From: Weizmannia acidilactici
GTDB taxonomy: Bacteria > Bacillota > Bacilli > Bacillales > Bacillaceae_C
NCBI RefSeq assembly: GCF_008974185.1
Contig: NZ_BKZP01000009.1
Span: 39,575-103,574 of the forward strand
Direction: 5' to 3'
Length of the DNA stretch: 64,000 nucleotides
The translations under genes were made by a program, and so were the position numbers. This document shows, piece by piece, positions 27,446-37,353 of the stretch. The notes under the pieces are model-generated. The model ran no database searches. It saw only the letters and a program-made list of their open reading frames with translations, and was not told the origin of the DNA. Numbering within the stretch: the first letter of the stretch is position 1; every line of letters begins with the position of its first letter.

Positions 27446-27477
27446 AATGTCCAAAAAGGATTTTATATCCCTAATGT

Positions 27478-27491
27478 TGCAAACGCTTACA
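27478..27491 (+). promoter_or_regulatory. Catabolite-responsive element (cre) candidate of citM
   Basis: TGCAAACGCTTACA matches the CcpA cre consensus TGWAANCGNTNWCA at 13 of 14 positions. It lies 52 bp before the citM start, consistent with glucose repression as known for Bacillus citM. Confidence 0.6.
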
Positions 27492-27542
27492 ATACTTCTT
27501 TGTTTGAGTAAACTGGAGATAAACGAACAAAGGGGTGGCTGT

Positions 27543-28844
27543 ATGTTAGCGTTAATGGGTTTTTTTATGATCATAGTTTTTATGTTTTTAATCATGACCA
27601 AACGGCTGTCCGCTATGATTGCTTTGATGGTCATTCCAGTTGTATTTGCTGTAATTGGCGGGTTTTGGAAAGGGATCGGGAAAATGGCGCTCGACGGGGT
27701 ATCAAGCGTTGCGCCGACCGGCATCATGATTTTGTTTGCGATTTTGTATTTCGGGCTGATGATTGATGCAGGATTGTTCGACCCGGTGATTTCCACGATT
27801 TTACGGGTCGTGAAAGGGGATCCGCTGAAAATTGCGATCGGGACGGCGGTTCTCGTGATCCTCGTTTCATTGGACGGGGATGGGACGACAACTTATATGA
27901 TTACGATATCTGCGATGCTGCCGCTGTACCAAAGGATCGGGATGAAGCCGATTGTACTGGCGGGGATCGCGGTTTCGGGTTCCGGTGTGATGAATCTCCT
28001 TCCGTGGGGCGGACCGACGGCGAGGGCAATGAGCGCGCTCAGCCTTGAGTCTTCCGAGTTGTTTACACCGGTCATTCCTTCCATGATCGGCGGCTTGCTC
28101 TTTGTACTATTTATCGCTTTTTACCTTGGAAGAAAAGAAAGGAAGCGCCTTGGGATTGCCAATACGGAAAATGAGGTATTTCTGGAGCAGGCGGCAGCCA
28201 TTGAAGTGGGGGAAGGCAATGTGCTGAAACGCCCGAAACTGATCTGGTTTAACGGGCTGTTAACGATTGCACTGCTTGTCGGATTGATTATGGAAGTGCT
28301 GCCGCCGGCAATTTTGTTCATGCTCGGTTTTGCAATCGCCGTGATGGTGAATTACCCGAATATGGAAGTGCAAAAAGAGCGGGTGGCCGCTTATGCAGGA
28401 AATGCTTTGTCGGTCGTCTCGATGATTTTCGCAGCCGGCATTTTTACAGGGATTTTATCCGGTACGAAAATGATTGACGCAATGGCCAATACGCTGATTG
28501 CACATGTCCCGGATGCATTGGGCCCGCATTTTGCGGTAATTACGGCATTGATTAGTGCGCCATTTACATTCTTCATGTCCAATGATGCGTTTTACTATGG
28601 CGTCCTGCCACTCATTGCAAAAGCTGCCGCATCATACGGCCTTGACCCGGCGGTGATCGGCAGGGCATCATTATTGGGGCTGCCTGTCCATCTGTTGAGC
28701 CCGCTCGTTCCGTCCACTTATTTGCTTGTCGGTATGGTCGGCGCAGAGTTTGGCGACTTGCAGCGGTCATTTTTAAAATGGGCATGCGGATCGGCGCTTG
28801 TCATGATTGTTGTGGCGCTGGCCGTCGGCGTCATTCCGTTTTAA
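27543..28844 (+). CDS. citM: CitMHS-family metal-citrate/proton symporter
   Basis: Imports citrate, usually complexed with a divalent metal, with protons. It is 433 residues with about 12 helices. Typical CitMHS stretches are TGIMILFAILYFGLMIDAG, VSLDGDGTTTYMITISAML and MNLLPWGGPTARAMSAL. ATG 27543 follows AGGGGTGG; an upstream in-frame start at 27429 falls inside repeat sequence and is rejected. The nearby CitST-like pair and a cre site give induction by substrate plus carbon repression. Confidence 0.88.
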   Translation: MLALMGFFMIIVFMFLIMTKRLSAMIALMVIPVVFAVIGGFWKGIGKMALDGVSSVAPTGIMILFAILYFGLMIDAGLFDPVISTILRVVKGDPLKIAIGTAVLVILVSLDGDGTTTYMITISAMLPLYQRIGMKPIVLAGIAVSGSGVMNLLPWGGPTARAMSALSLESSELFTPVIPSMIGGLLFVLFIAFYLGRKERKRLGIANTENEVFLEQAAAIEVGEGNVLKRPKLIWFNGLLTIALLVGLIMEVLPPAILFMLGFAIAVMVNYPNMEVQKERVAAYAGNALSVVSMIFAAGIFTGILSGTKMIDAMANTLIAHVPDALGPHFAVITALISAPFTFFMSNDAFYYGVLPLIAKAAASYGLDPAVIGRASLLGLPVHLLSPLVPSTYLLVGMVGAEFGDLQRSFLKWACGSALVMIVVALAVGVIPF

Positions 28845-28890
28845 AATGGCTTAAGCGAAAAGGGCAGGATCCCCTTTCGCGAAACTGGGA

Positions 28891-28936
28891 AAACCCGATG
28901 AGAACAATTATTTTATCTCACCGGGTTTTCTTGTTT
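28891..28936 (+). terminator. Terminator of citM
   Basis: AAACCCGATGAGA and TCTCACCGGGTTTT pair around a 12-nt loop; TTGTTT follows. Confidence 0.8.
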
Positions 28937-28956
28937 AAAAGGGGATTTTGGAACAG

Positions 28957-29245
28957 CTAGTGCGTGAATACTTGTAAAACGATCATTAGCCAGTTTATTG
29001 GCCGGTGAATAGTGATGGAACAGTTTTTAAAGCCGTTTCGCAGCGGGATAGTTCTGAAAAGGTTTAGAGAAGTCCTCCCATGTCTATTAACTCTCGGAAA
29101 CCGGAAAGAAACGGTTTAGAAGGGTCACCTCATGACCATTAAGCTTCGAGAAAAGGGAAGAAACGGTCGAGAGAATACGCCTCCAGACCATTATGCCACG
29201 AAAAAAGGATCAAAATGGTCCTTATGGGATTTCTAAAACAGTCAT
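28957..29245. repeat. 52-bp-period hairpin array, at least four units (convergent gap citM/CDF gene)
   Basis: Units start at 29058, 29110, 29162 and 29214, each exactly 52 bp apart; a decayed unit may precede them near 28957. The 31-nt hairpin runs from AAACGGT-type to GACCATT-type sequence. The first-arm ACGGT and second-arm ACCAT are conserved, with inner arms such as AAGG/CCTC. The array lies between convergent genes. Confidence 0.8.
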
Positions 29246-29325
29246 CTGTTAGAAAAGACATGGAAGCTTTTTCAATGGCAGCCCGTCGCGCGGCCTTTGC
29301 TATAATGTATACCCTCAACCATAGG

Positions 29326-29368
29326 AAAAAGGAGCTGCCCGGCATTGGCCGGAGCAGCCCCTTTTTTA
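29326..29368 (-). terminator. Terminator shared at the end of the CDF gene
   Basis: GGAGCTGCCCGGC and GCCGGAGCAGCCCC pair around ATTG, with A/T runs on both sides, so it can work in both directions. Confidence 0.85.
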
Positions 29369-30262
29369 TGTTTCACCGAAAAACGGATTCAAGTGGATGA
29401 GTACTTCCCGGATATGGTCGTTTCTTTTCATCAGGGCCTCTTTGATTTTTTGGCCGAGGTTATGGCCTTCAAGGATCGTTTTGTTGTAATCGATGGCAAT
29501 GCGGATATCAACGAGGATGTAATTGCCGTATTCGCGGGCGCGGATGCGGTCAATGCGCCGGACGTCCGGGAAAGAGTGGATCGTATGCTCGAGTTCTTCG
29601 AGCAGTTCAGGATCGACATTGCTTTCCATTAAAATGTTAAACGACTCCGCCAAAATTTCCTGGGCGATCCGGAAAATCAAGTAAGCGACAAAAATACTGG
29701 CCACTTTATCGCCGTATAAAAGAAGCGGCAGATGAAACTTGCCCCCGATAATAGACAACACCACCCCGAAAGCCGCGGCAATTGATGCGGCAATATCTGC
29801 CTTGTGGTCATAGGCAATCGCTTCGATTGCCTTGCTGTTATGCGCCCGGGCAATTTTTAAAGAATAACGGTATAAAAGCAGTTTGGCAATATATGAAAAA
29901 ACGGCTGCCCATAAAGTAAGGAGGGAAGGGGATTCGGTGGGGTGGAAAAATCCGATCACCGCTTCAAACACGACATAAAATGCGACAAGCAGGAGCAATA
30001 AGCCGACAATGCCGGAAACAATCACTTCCGCTTTGCCGTGCCCGTACGGATGGTCGGCGTCCGCCGGTTTGTTGGCCACTTTAATGACGAGCAGCACGAT
30101 GACCGACGCAAAAACATCCGCCGCAGAGTGGATCCCGTCCGCAAACACGGCATCACTATTTCCGAGCCAGCCGGCAAGCGTCTTTCCGGCCATTAACACA
30201 ATATTGCTCCAAACGCTGATCCACGCAACCTTCCTGGCAAGCGATTCGCGTGCCGTGATCAT
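29366..30262 (-). CDS. Cation diffusion facilitator, divalent metal exporter
   Basis: A 298-residue inner-membrane antiporter that exports divalent metals (Zn, Mn, Fe or Co) against protons. Six helices, with metal-site motifs AVFADGIHSAADVFAS near residue 45 and AYDHKADIAAS near 150, and the conserved DHPYGHGKAE loop. The cytoplasmic C-terminal domain begins near 210. ATG 30262 follows GGAGGTGG; the longer frame upstream is rejected. It starts 22 bp after the glycosyltransferase stop, so the two are co-transcribed. The metal cannot be named from sequence. Confidence 0.9.
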   Translation of the reverse strand: MITARESLARKVAWISVWSNIVLMAGKTLAGWLGNSDAVFADGIHSAADVFASVIVLLVIKVANKPADADHPYGHGKAEVIVSGIVGLLLLLVAFYVVFEAVIGFFHPTESPSLLTLWAAVFSYIAKLLLYRYSLKIARAHNSKAIEAIAYDHKADIAASIAAAFGVVLSIIGGKFHLPLLLYGDKVASIFVAYLIFRIAQEILAESFNILMESNVDPELLEELEHTIHSFPDVRRIDRIRAREYGNYILVDIRIAIDYNKTILEGHNLGQKIKEALMKRNDHIREVLIHLNPFFGET

Positions 30263-30284
30263 GCTTCCACCTCCAGCGTTGTCA

Positions 30285-31292
30285 TCAATTGATTCTTTTT
30301 GCCGGATCTGAATGGGACCGCAGCAATTGTTGGCCCATTGCCTCAGGGGCTGCATCCCGCTCGACCGTATAACGCGGCCGCTGTTTTGATTCCTGGTAAA
30401 TTTTGCCGATATATTCGCCGATTAAGCCCAGGCTCATCAGCATAAAACCGCCCAAAAACCAGATCGAAATAATAATGGATGTCCAGCCGTCATCCACATG
30501 GCCAAAGAATTTCACAAAAAGGGCATAAATGCCGGCGATACTACTCGATAAAAATGTAAAAAGGCCGACAAGCGTAATGAGGCGGATCGGCACGACGCTG
30601 AAAGAAGTGAGGCCGTCAAAGGCAAAAGCGAGCATTTTTTTGAGCGGATATTTGCTCTCGCCGGCTGCCCGTTCTTTCCGGTCGTAAAGCACTTCAGCTG
30701 TTTTAAAGCCGATCAGCGGCACCACGCCACGCAAAAACAAATTTTGCTCTTTAAAGCGGGCAAGTTCCTCGAGGGCGCGTTTGCTCATCAACCGGTAATC
30801 TGCATGGTTGTAAACAAGATCTACGCCCAGTTTTTTCATCATCCGGTAATACCCTTGTGCGGTCGCCCTTTTAAAAACGGTATCTTTTTCCCTACTTTTC
30901 CTTACGCCGTATACAATGTCACAGCCTTCCCGATATTTCAGCAAAAATTCGCGCATGACCGAAACGTCGTCCTGCAGATCGGCGTCAATGGAAATGACGC
31001 AGTCTGATTCTTCTTTTGCCGCTTCAAGCCCGGCGAGCAGCGCTTTTTGGTGCCCAAAATTGCGCGAGAGTTTCAACCCTTTGACAAGCCGGTTTTTCTT
31101 TGTCATTTCTTCAATGATCGGCCATGTCTGGTCGCGGCTGCCGTCATCGATGAAAAGAATGTTGCTTTTCGGCGAAACGAGGCCTTCATTCATAAGGGAA
31201 AAAATCGTTTCTGTTAATTGCCGTTCGGTTTCATATAAAACGGCTTCTTCGTTGTAACAAGGAACAACAATGGTGAGTATAGGGTTATCCAT
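30285..31292 (-). CDS. Family 2 glycosyltransferase, polyprenyl-phosphate sugar synthase type (GtrB/CsbB-like)
   Basis: A 335-residue membrane enzyme likely to transfer a sugar from its nucleotide form to undecaprenyl phosphate for cell-surface glycosylation. The GT-A domain shows IVVPCYNEE at residue 8, LFIDDGSRDQTW near 46 and the metal-binding ISIDADLQDD near 97. Two C-terminal helices lie at about 230-255 and 265-290. ATG 31292 follows GGAGG. It leads a two-gene operon with the CDF exporter. The sugar is unknown. Confidence 0.87.
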   Translation of the reverse strand: MDNPILTIVVPCYNEEAVLYETERQLTETIFSLMNEGLVSPKSNILFIDDGSRDQTWPIIEEMTKKNRLVKGLKLSRNFGHQKALLAGLEAAKEESDCVISIDADLQDDVSVMREFLLKYREGCDIVYGVRKSREKDTVFKRATAQGYYRMMKKLGVDLVYNHADYRLMSKRALEELARFKEQNLFLRGVVPLIGFKTAEVLYDRKERAAGESKYPLKKMLAFAFDGLTSFSVVPIRLITLVGLFTFLSSSIAGIYALFVKFFGHVDDGWTSIIISIWFLGGFMLMSLGLIGEYIGKIYQESKQRPRYTVERDAAPEAMGQQLLRSHSDPAKRIN

Positions 31293-31524
31293 AGTTGCGG
31301 ACCTCCAAACAATATTACGGATATTTTTTGTAAGGATGCGCAACTTTATGCAGAATTTAGAAGAGCGGTAGAGGCATCCGGCACGTGGAAAATCAGCCGG
31401 AAATGTGGTATACTAAAATACGGAGTCATATAAAAATGATAAATATATTTATCCTATTATATTATAGCAAACATCAAATAGAAACGTCAAATATTTTGCT
31501 TACAGTTAGGAAGGTGCCGAATTT

Positions 31525-33816
31525 ATGCCACACGACGAAGAATGGATACAAGAGCAAAAACGTGTTGATTACACGGTTGGAAAAATGAAAAAAGAAAAAG
31601 AGGAGCTGCTTTCAAAAGTAAGGGCAGTCCGGGGCGAGGCACAGGAAATCCGCAATACGTTCTGGGAAGATGTGACGGTCAACCTGGACGAGCCGGACGA
31701 TGTCGTGGAAACCTCCGCGAGCGTCCGCCAGCAGGCAGAACTCCTTGCCGAGCGTGAGCGGAGCTACGGCCATATGGAAAAAAACGTGAAGCAACTGGAT
31801 CGCCTCATTTACTCGCCTTATTTTGCCCGTGTTGATTTCCATGAAGAAGGGGAGACGTCCGAGCCGATTTACATCGGGACCGCCTCCTACCGTGATGAGG
31901 ACGAATATCTCGTATATGACTGGCGTGCGCCGATTTCAAGTATTTACTATGACGGCGTTCCGGGGCCTGTTTCGTACCAGGCGCCGGACGGCAGGCGCGA
32001 AGGAGTCATGGATTTAAAGCGGCAATTTTTAATCCGCCGCGGAAAAATTGAAGCGATGTTTGATACCGGGTTGTCAATTGGCGATGAGATGCTGCAGGAA
32101 ATTCTTGGGCATCACGCGAGCACCCATATGAAAAGCATTGTCGCAACGATCCAGAAAGAACAGAACCGGATCATCCGCGACGTTTCAAGCAACCTGCTGT
32201 TTGTGCAGGGGGCTGCCGGCAGCGGAAAAACGTCAGTTGCCCTGCAAAGGATCGCGTATTTATTGTACCGTTACCGCGACTCGCTCCATTCCGAGCAGAT
32301 TGTCCTGTTTTCGCCGAACCAGCTGTTTAACCACTATGTTTCAAAAGTGCTGCCGGAACTCGGGGAAAACAATATGCAGCAGACCACTTTTCTCGAGTAT
32401 GCCCAGGCCCGCGTCGGAAAAGCTTTAAAAGTTGAAAGCCTGCTTGATCAGATGGAAGAGTCGCTCGAAGGGAAAACAGAACATAAAGAAACTGCGCAAA
32501 TCAAAGGCAGCCTCGAATTTTTCCGTGCCGTTGAAGACTATGCAAAAAAACTGCTTGAAGGCGGGATCATTTTCCGCGATATCCGCTTTAAAGGCGAAAC
32601 GATCATTTCGAAAGAAGACATTGCCGCCATGTTTTACGCCTATGATGAAAGCTATTCGCTGCCGAACCGTTTCCAGCTTGTCAGCAAACAATTGCTGAAA
32701 GAACTGGAGCGCATTTCAAAAGAGGAGCGCAAAAAACCGTGGGTGGAAGAAGAAATCGAACTGCTCGGGCAGGAGGCTTTTTTGGCGGCCCATAAATACG
32801 CCGAAAGAAAAATGCGCCAGAACAGGGATGATTTCAGCGGTACTGCCTATGAAAAAGAATTTTTGGCGCGAAAAATTGTCAACCGCCGCTTCAGCTCGAT
32901 CCGAAAGCATATTAAGCAGTTCCGGTATTTCCATATCCGGGCGCAGTATCTGGACTTCCTGAAAAAAGCGCCGGAATTTGTCCGTGGTGCAGAAGGTCCG
33001 CTCGATGCGAAAACGCGGGCTGCATTCCAGGAAGGCTGGCTGCCGTTTGAAGACACGGTGCCGTACATGTATTTGCTCGACCTTGCAACTGGCAAAATGA
33101 TGAGCAGTTCGATCAAATATGTTTTTATCGATGAAATCCAGGATTACTCGCCGGTTCAGCTGGCTTATTTGCGCTATCTGTTCCCGTACAGTAAATTCAC
33201 AATGCTCGGCGACTTGAACCAGTCGATTTTCGGCACAAGCGGCCGACCGCAGATGGAACTGATCAAGGACATTTTCGGGGAAGAAAAGGCACAGGTCGTT
33301 TATTTGACAAAAAGCTACCGCTCGACAGCCGCGATCACTCGCTTTACGAAAGAAATTTTACAAGACGGGGAAAAAATCGAATGGTTCGATCGCGAAGGCG
33401 CACTGCCGGTTGTGGCCGTTGCGGGGAGTCAAGAGGAAGCCATCGCGAAAATCACGGCTTATGTGAAAAAATTATCCGCGGAAAGCAACACGGTCGCGAT
33501 CATCGGCAAATCGCGGAAGCAATGCGAGGAGGCTTACGAAAAACTGCGGGAAGAACTGGATCTGACGTTTATTGAAAAAGAATACAGCGGCCTCCCGGAA
33601 GGTACGATCCTCATTCCGTCTTATCTCGCGAAAGGGTTGGAATTCGACAGTGTCATTGTGCTCGATGTTTCAGCGGCCACGTACCACGATGAAGCGGAAC
33701 GCAACCTGCTGTACACGGTCGGCACCCGGGCCATGCACAACCTTGTTTTGGTCAGCAACGGCCCCGTGACCCCGCTGCTCGATAAAGTGCCGGAGGATTT
33801 GTATGTGGAGGAATAA
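31525..33816 (+). CDS. helD: RNA polymerase recycling ATPase HelD
   Basis: A 763-residue superfamily 1 ATPase that releases stalled RNA polymerase from nucleic acid. An N-terminal coiled-coil arm (residues 1-90) precedes the split helicase core. Walker A GAAGSGKTSVALQRIAYLLY begins near residue 229, Walker B VFIDEIQDYSP near 532, and TKSYRST and KGLEFDSVIVLDVS are later helicase motifs. The size and arm distinguish it from UvrD. AGGAAGGTG lies upstream of the ATG. Single gene, divergent from the glycosyltransferase. Confidence 0.9.
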   Translation: MPHDEEWIQEQKRVDYTVGKMKKEKEELLSKVRAVRGEAQEIRNTFWEDVTVNLDEPDDVVETSASVRQQAELLAERERSYGHMEKNVKQLDRLIYSPYFARVDFHEEGETSEPIYIGTASYRDEDEYLVYDWRAPISSIYYDGVPGPVSYQAPDGRREGVMDLKRQFLIRRGKIEAMFDTGLSIGDEMLQEILGHHASTHMKSIVATIQKEQNRIIRDVSSNLLFVQGAAGSGKTSVALQRIAYLLYRYRDSLHSEQIVLFSPNQLFNHYVSKVLPELGENNMQQTTFLEYAQARVGKALKVESLLDQMEESLEGKTEHKETAQIKGSLEFFRAVEDYAKKLLEGGIIFRDIRFKGETIISKEDIAAMFYAYDESYSLPNRFQLVSKQLLKELERISKEERKKPWVEEEIELLGQEAFLAAHKYAERKMRQNRDDFSGTAYEKEFLARKIVNRRFSSIRKHIKQFRYFHIRAQYLDFLKKAPEFVRGAEGPLDAKTRAAFQEGWLPFEDTVPYMYLLDLATGKMMSSSIKYVFIDEIQDYSPVQLAYLRYLFPYSKFTMLGDLNQSIFGTSGRPQMELIKDIFGEEKAQVVYLTKSYRSTAAITRFTKEILQDGEKIEWFDREGALPVVAVAGSQEEAIAKITAYVKKLSAESNTVAIIGKSRKQCEEAYEKLREELDLTFIEKEYSGLPEGTILIPSYLAKGLEFDSVIVLDVSAATYHDEAERNLLYTVGTRAMHNLVLVSNGPVTPLLDKVPEDLYVEE

Positions 33817-34005
33817 AACATCCATGATCGTCTTGCTCGCAACCAAAAAAGGGCCTTCTCCACGCTACCGGATTAGTTTTTTCACAGAAAACGTGAAACA
33901 GGGCGGAATATCAGCCGAAGCTTCCCCTTTTCCCGGGCAGGATGGAAGCATTTACCACTTCCAAATGGTAAACTAATGTTATGAAAAACGTAAGGGGAGA
34001 GGAAA

Positions 34006-34566
34006 ATGGTTCTGTCACAAAAAATACTGCCGGCTTCGGCAAACATGAAGGAGTTTGAAAAATTTTTAAAAAGTGATTACGAGACAGGAATTTTCCTGGA
34101 ATTGCACATTTCGCAGCTGAAGCATATCGCAGCAATGGCAAAGGCAAGCGGCAAAAAAATGATTTATCATGTGGACCTCATCCAAGGCCTGAAAAGCGAT
34201 GATTACGCAACAGAGTATTTATGCCAGGAATATAAACCGTACGCGCTGATTTCCACCAAATCCAATGTCATTCAAAAGGCGAAACAAAAAGGGGTCATTT
34301 CGATCCAAAGAATGTTTCTGATCGATTCACATGCCCTTGAAAAAAGCTATAAATTGATCGAAAGGACGCAGCCGGATTATATTGAAATTTTGCCCGGGAT
34401 TGTGCCGTGGATGATCACGGAAGTAAAACAAAGGCTCGGCATTTCGATTTTTGCCGGCGGATTGATCCGCACCCGGGAAGATGTGGAAAATGCGCTCAAA
34501 GCGGGGGCAGAGGGCATCACAACTTCGGACACGGAACTTTGGGATATGTTTGCGGCAAGAAAATAA
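34006..34566 (+). CDS. glpP: Glycerol-3-phosphate-responsive antiterminator
   Basis: A 186-residue cytoplasmic protein that, with glycerol-3-phosphate, binds leader mRNA of glycerol genes and prevents early termination. Family blocks include IFLELHISQLKHI near residue 28, YHVDLIQGL near 57, QRMFLIDSHAL near 101, EILPGIVPW and FAGGLIRTREDVENALKAGA. GGAGAGG precedes the ATG. It directly precedes glpF, and both the glpF and glpD leaders contain terminators in the right place for its action. Confidence 0.94.
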   Translation: MVLSQKILPASANMKEFEKFLKSDYETGIFLELHISQLKHIAAMAKASGKKMIYHVDLIQGLKSDDYATEYLCQEYKPYALISTKSNVIQKAKQKGVISIQRMFLIDSHALEKSYKLIERTQPDYIEILPGIVPWMITEVKQRLGISIFAGGLIRTREDVENALKAGAEGITTSDTELWDMFAARK

Positions 34567-34635
34567 AAATAGCTAGTCAAAGCGGCGGCCATGATCATAG
34601 GCCGCCGGGAACTTAAATTTTTTTGTGAACATTTA

Positions 34636-34664
34636 TTGACAGAACGGGAAGTAAGCGTTATCAT
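34636..34664 (+). promoter_or_regulatory. glpFK promoter with an overlapping cre
   Basis: TTGACA (34636-34641) and TATCAT (34659-34664) with a 17-bp spacer. AGTAAGCGTTATCA at 34650-34663 matches the cre consensus at 13 of 14 positions and covers the -10 box, so CcpA binding would block RNA polymerase. Confidence 0.7.
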
Positions 34665-34691
34665 CTTAAATAAGTTAATAACTTTGACGGA

Positions 34692-34757
34692 GAACAAGGA
34701 GATCACCTTACTCGCAGCGATCCAATTGCGGTAGTGGGGGTCTTCTTGTTCTTTTTT
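34692..34757 (+). terminator. GlpP-controlled leader terminator of glpFK
   Basis: GAACAAGGAGATCACC pairs with GGGGGTCTTCTTGTTC to form a long stem followed by TTTTTT, upstream of glpF. This is the classic conditional terminator relieved by GlpP and glycerol-3-phosphate. Confidence 0.85.
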
Positions 34758-34813
34758 GCGGAAAGGAGGAAGATTCACCGTTCATCACACGATTGTAAAA
34801 GGGGGAGCGGGAA

Positions 34814-35614
34814 ATGAGCCCATTTCTTGGGGAACTGATTGGAACTGCCATTATCATTATTTTTGGCGGGGGAGTATGCGCCAACGTCAATTTAAAAAAA
34901 TCATTTGCTTATAACGGTGGCTGGATTGTAATCACGTTCGGATGGGGGCTTGGCGTCGCGATGGCCGTTTATGCAGTTGGAAAATACAGCGGAGCCCACT
35001 TAAATCCGGCCGTCACATTTGGCCTTGCATTTAACGGGGACTTTCCATGGTCCAAAGCGGCGGAATATATTGTTGCGCAAATGATCGGCGCCATGATCGG
35101 AGCGGCTGTTGTGTTTCGCCACTTTTTGCCGCACTGGAAAGAAACGGACGATCCCGGCATAAAACTCGCCGTATTTTCTACGGGCCCGGCGATCCCGAAC
35201 TATTTTGCGAATATGCTGAGTGAAATCATCGGAACTTTTGTTTTGGTGCTCGGAATCCTTACCATCGGCGCAAATAAATTTACAGATGGTCTCAATCCGT
35301 TTATCGTTGGCATGCTGATCGTTGCGATCGGTATTTCGCTCGGCGGCACAACCGGTTATGCGATCAATCCGGCACGCGACCTCGGTCCGCGGATTGCTCA
35401 CTTTTTGCTGCCGATCCCGGGAAAAGGCCCTTCCAACTGGAAATACGCATGGGTGCCGGTTGCAGGCCCGCTGTTGGGGGGGGCACTCGGAGGCGTTTTT
35501 TACCATGCTGTATTTAAAGGCGACTGGACACCTTCCTTTTGGTATGTTTTGCTAACGTGTTTGCTTGTATTACTGGTAATATGGATGGTAGAAAACAAGA
35601 AAAAGAACGTATGA
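34814..35614 (+). CDS. glpF: Glycerol uptake facilitator (aquaglyceroporin)
   Basis: A 266-residue channel for glycerol. Two NPA boxes line the pore: SGAHLNPAVTFG near residue 63 and GYAINPARDLG near 183. Six helices plus two half-helices fit the MIP fold. The aspartate after the second NPA (NPARD) marks a glyceroporin rather than a strict water channel. GGGGGAGCGGG precedes the ATG. It is 12 bp ahead of glpK. Confidence 0.96.
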   Translation: MSPFLGELIGTAIIIIFGGGVCANVNLKKSFAYNGGWIVITFGWGLGVAMAVYAVGKYSGAHLNPAVTFGLAFNGDFPWSKAAEYIVAQMIGAMIGAAVVFRHFLPHWKETDDPGIKLAVFSTGPAIPNYFANMLSEIIGTFVLVLGILTIGANKFTDGLNPFIVGMLIVAIGISLGGTTGYAINPARDLGPRIAHFLLPIPGKGPSNWKYAWVPVAGPLLGGALGGVFYHAVFKGDWTPSFWYVLLTCLLVLLVIWMVENKKKNV

Positions 35615-37117
<1,503 letters not shown>

Positions 37118-37131
37118 GAAAAAAGTTTTGT

Positions 37132-37137
37132 TATAAT
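37132..37137 (+). promoter_or_regulatory. -10 box of a glpD promoter
   Basis: A perfect TATAAT 15 bp after the glpK stop. The -35 region (TTCAAA) is poor. It would start a leader that includes the glpD conditional terminator. Confidence 0.4.
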
Positions 37138-37171
37138 TGTTAAAAGTTCATATTCTTGTCAAGAGATGCAG

Positions 37172-37230
37172 AGAGACCTGGCTAGTTTTATGGAAAAATT
37201 TCCATAATGCTTGTTACAGGTCTCTTTTTG
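37172..37230 (+). terminator. GlpP-controlled leader terminator of glpD
   Basis: AGAGACCTG pairs with CAGGTCTCT, with a nested ATGGAAA/TTTCCAT hairpin inside, followed by TTTTTGATTTTT. It is the same arrangement as in Bacillus subtilis glpD. Confidence 0.85.
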
Positions 37231-37254
37231 ATTTTTGGCTCTGTTCAATTTTCC

Positions 37255-37335
37255 CGAGGAAGTCACGTCTCCCGCGGGAAAAAAGAGCCGGGCGGGACCC
37301 CGTCTTAGGAAGCGGGTGAATTTCCCGATCATCAA
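37255..37335 (-). mobile_element. Decayed copy of the palindromic intergenic element, copy 3
   Basis: Read on the minus strand it begins TGATGATCGGGAAATTCA, continues with CGCTTCC, GGCTCTTTTTTCCCGCGGGAG and ends in GACTTCC. It follows the other two copies but lacks their centre. It sits in the glpD leader between the conditional terminator and the glpD ribosome binding site. Confidence 0.5.
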
Positions 37336-37353
37336 ATAACGGAGGCGACGGAA

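Noticed and set aside
27429..27542. Upstream extension of the citM reading frame
   Set aside because: This 38-codon extension runs through the 68-bp repeat region and the cre site. A clear ribosome binding site precedes the ATG at 27543.
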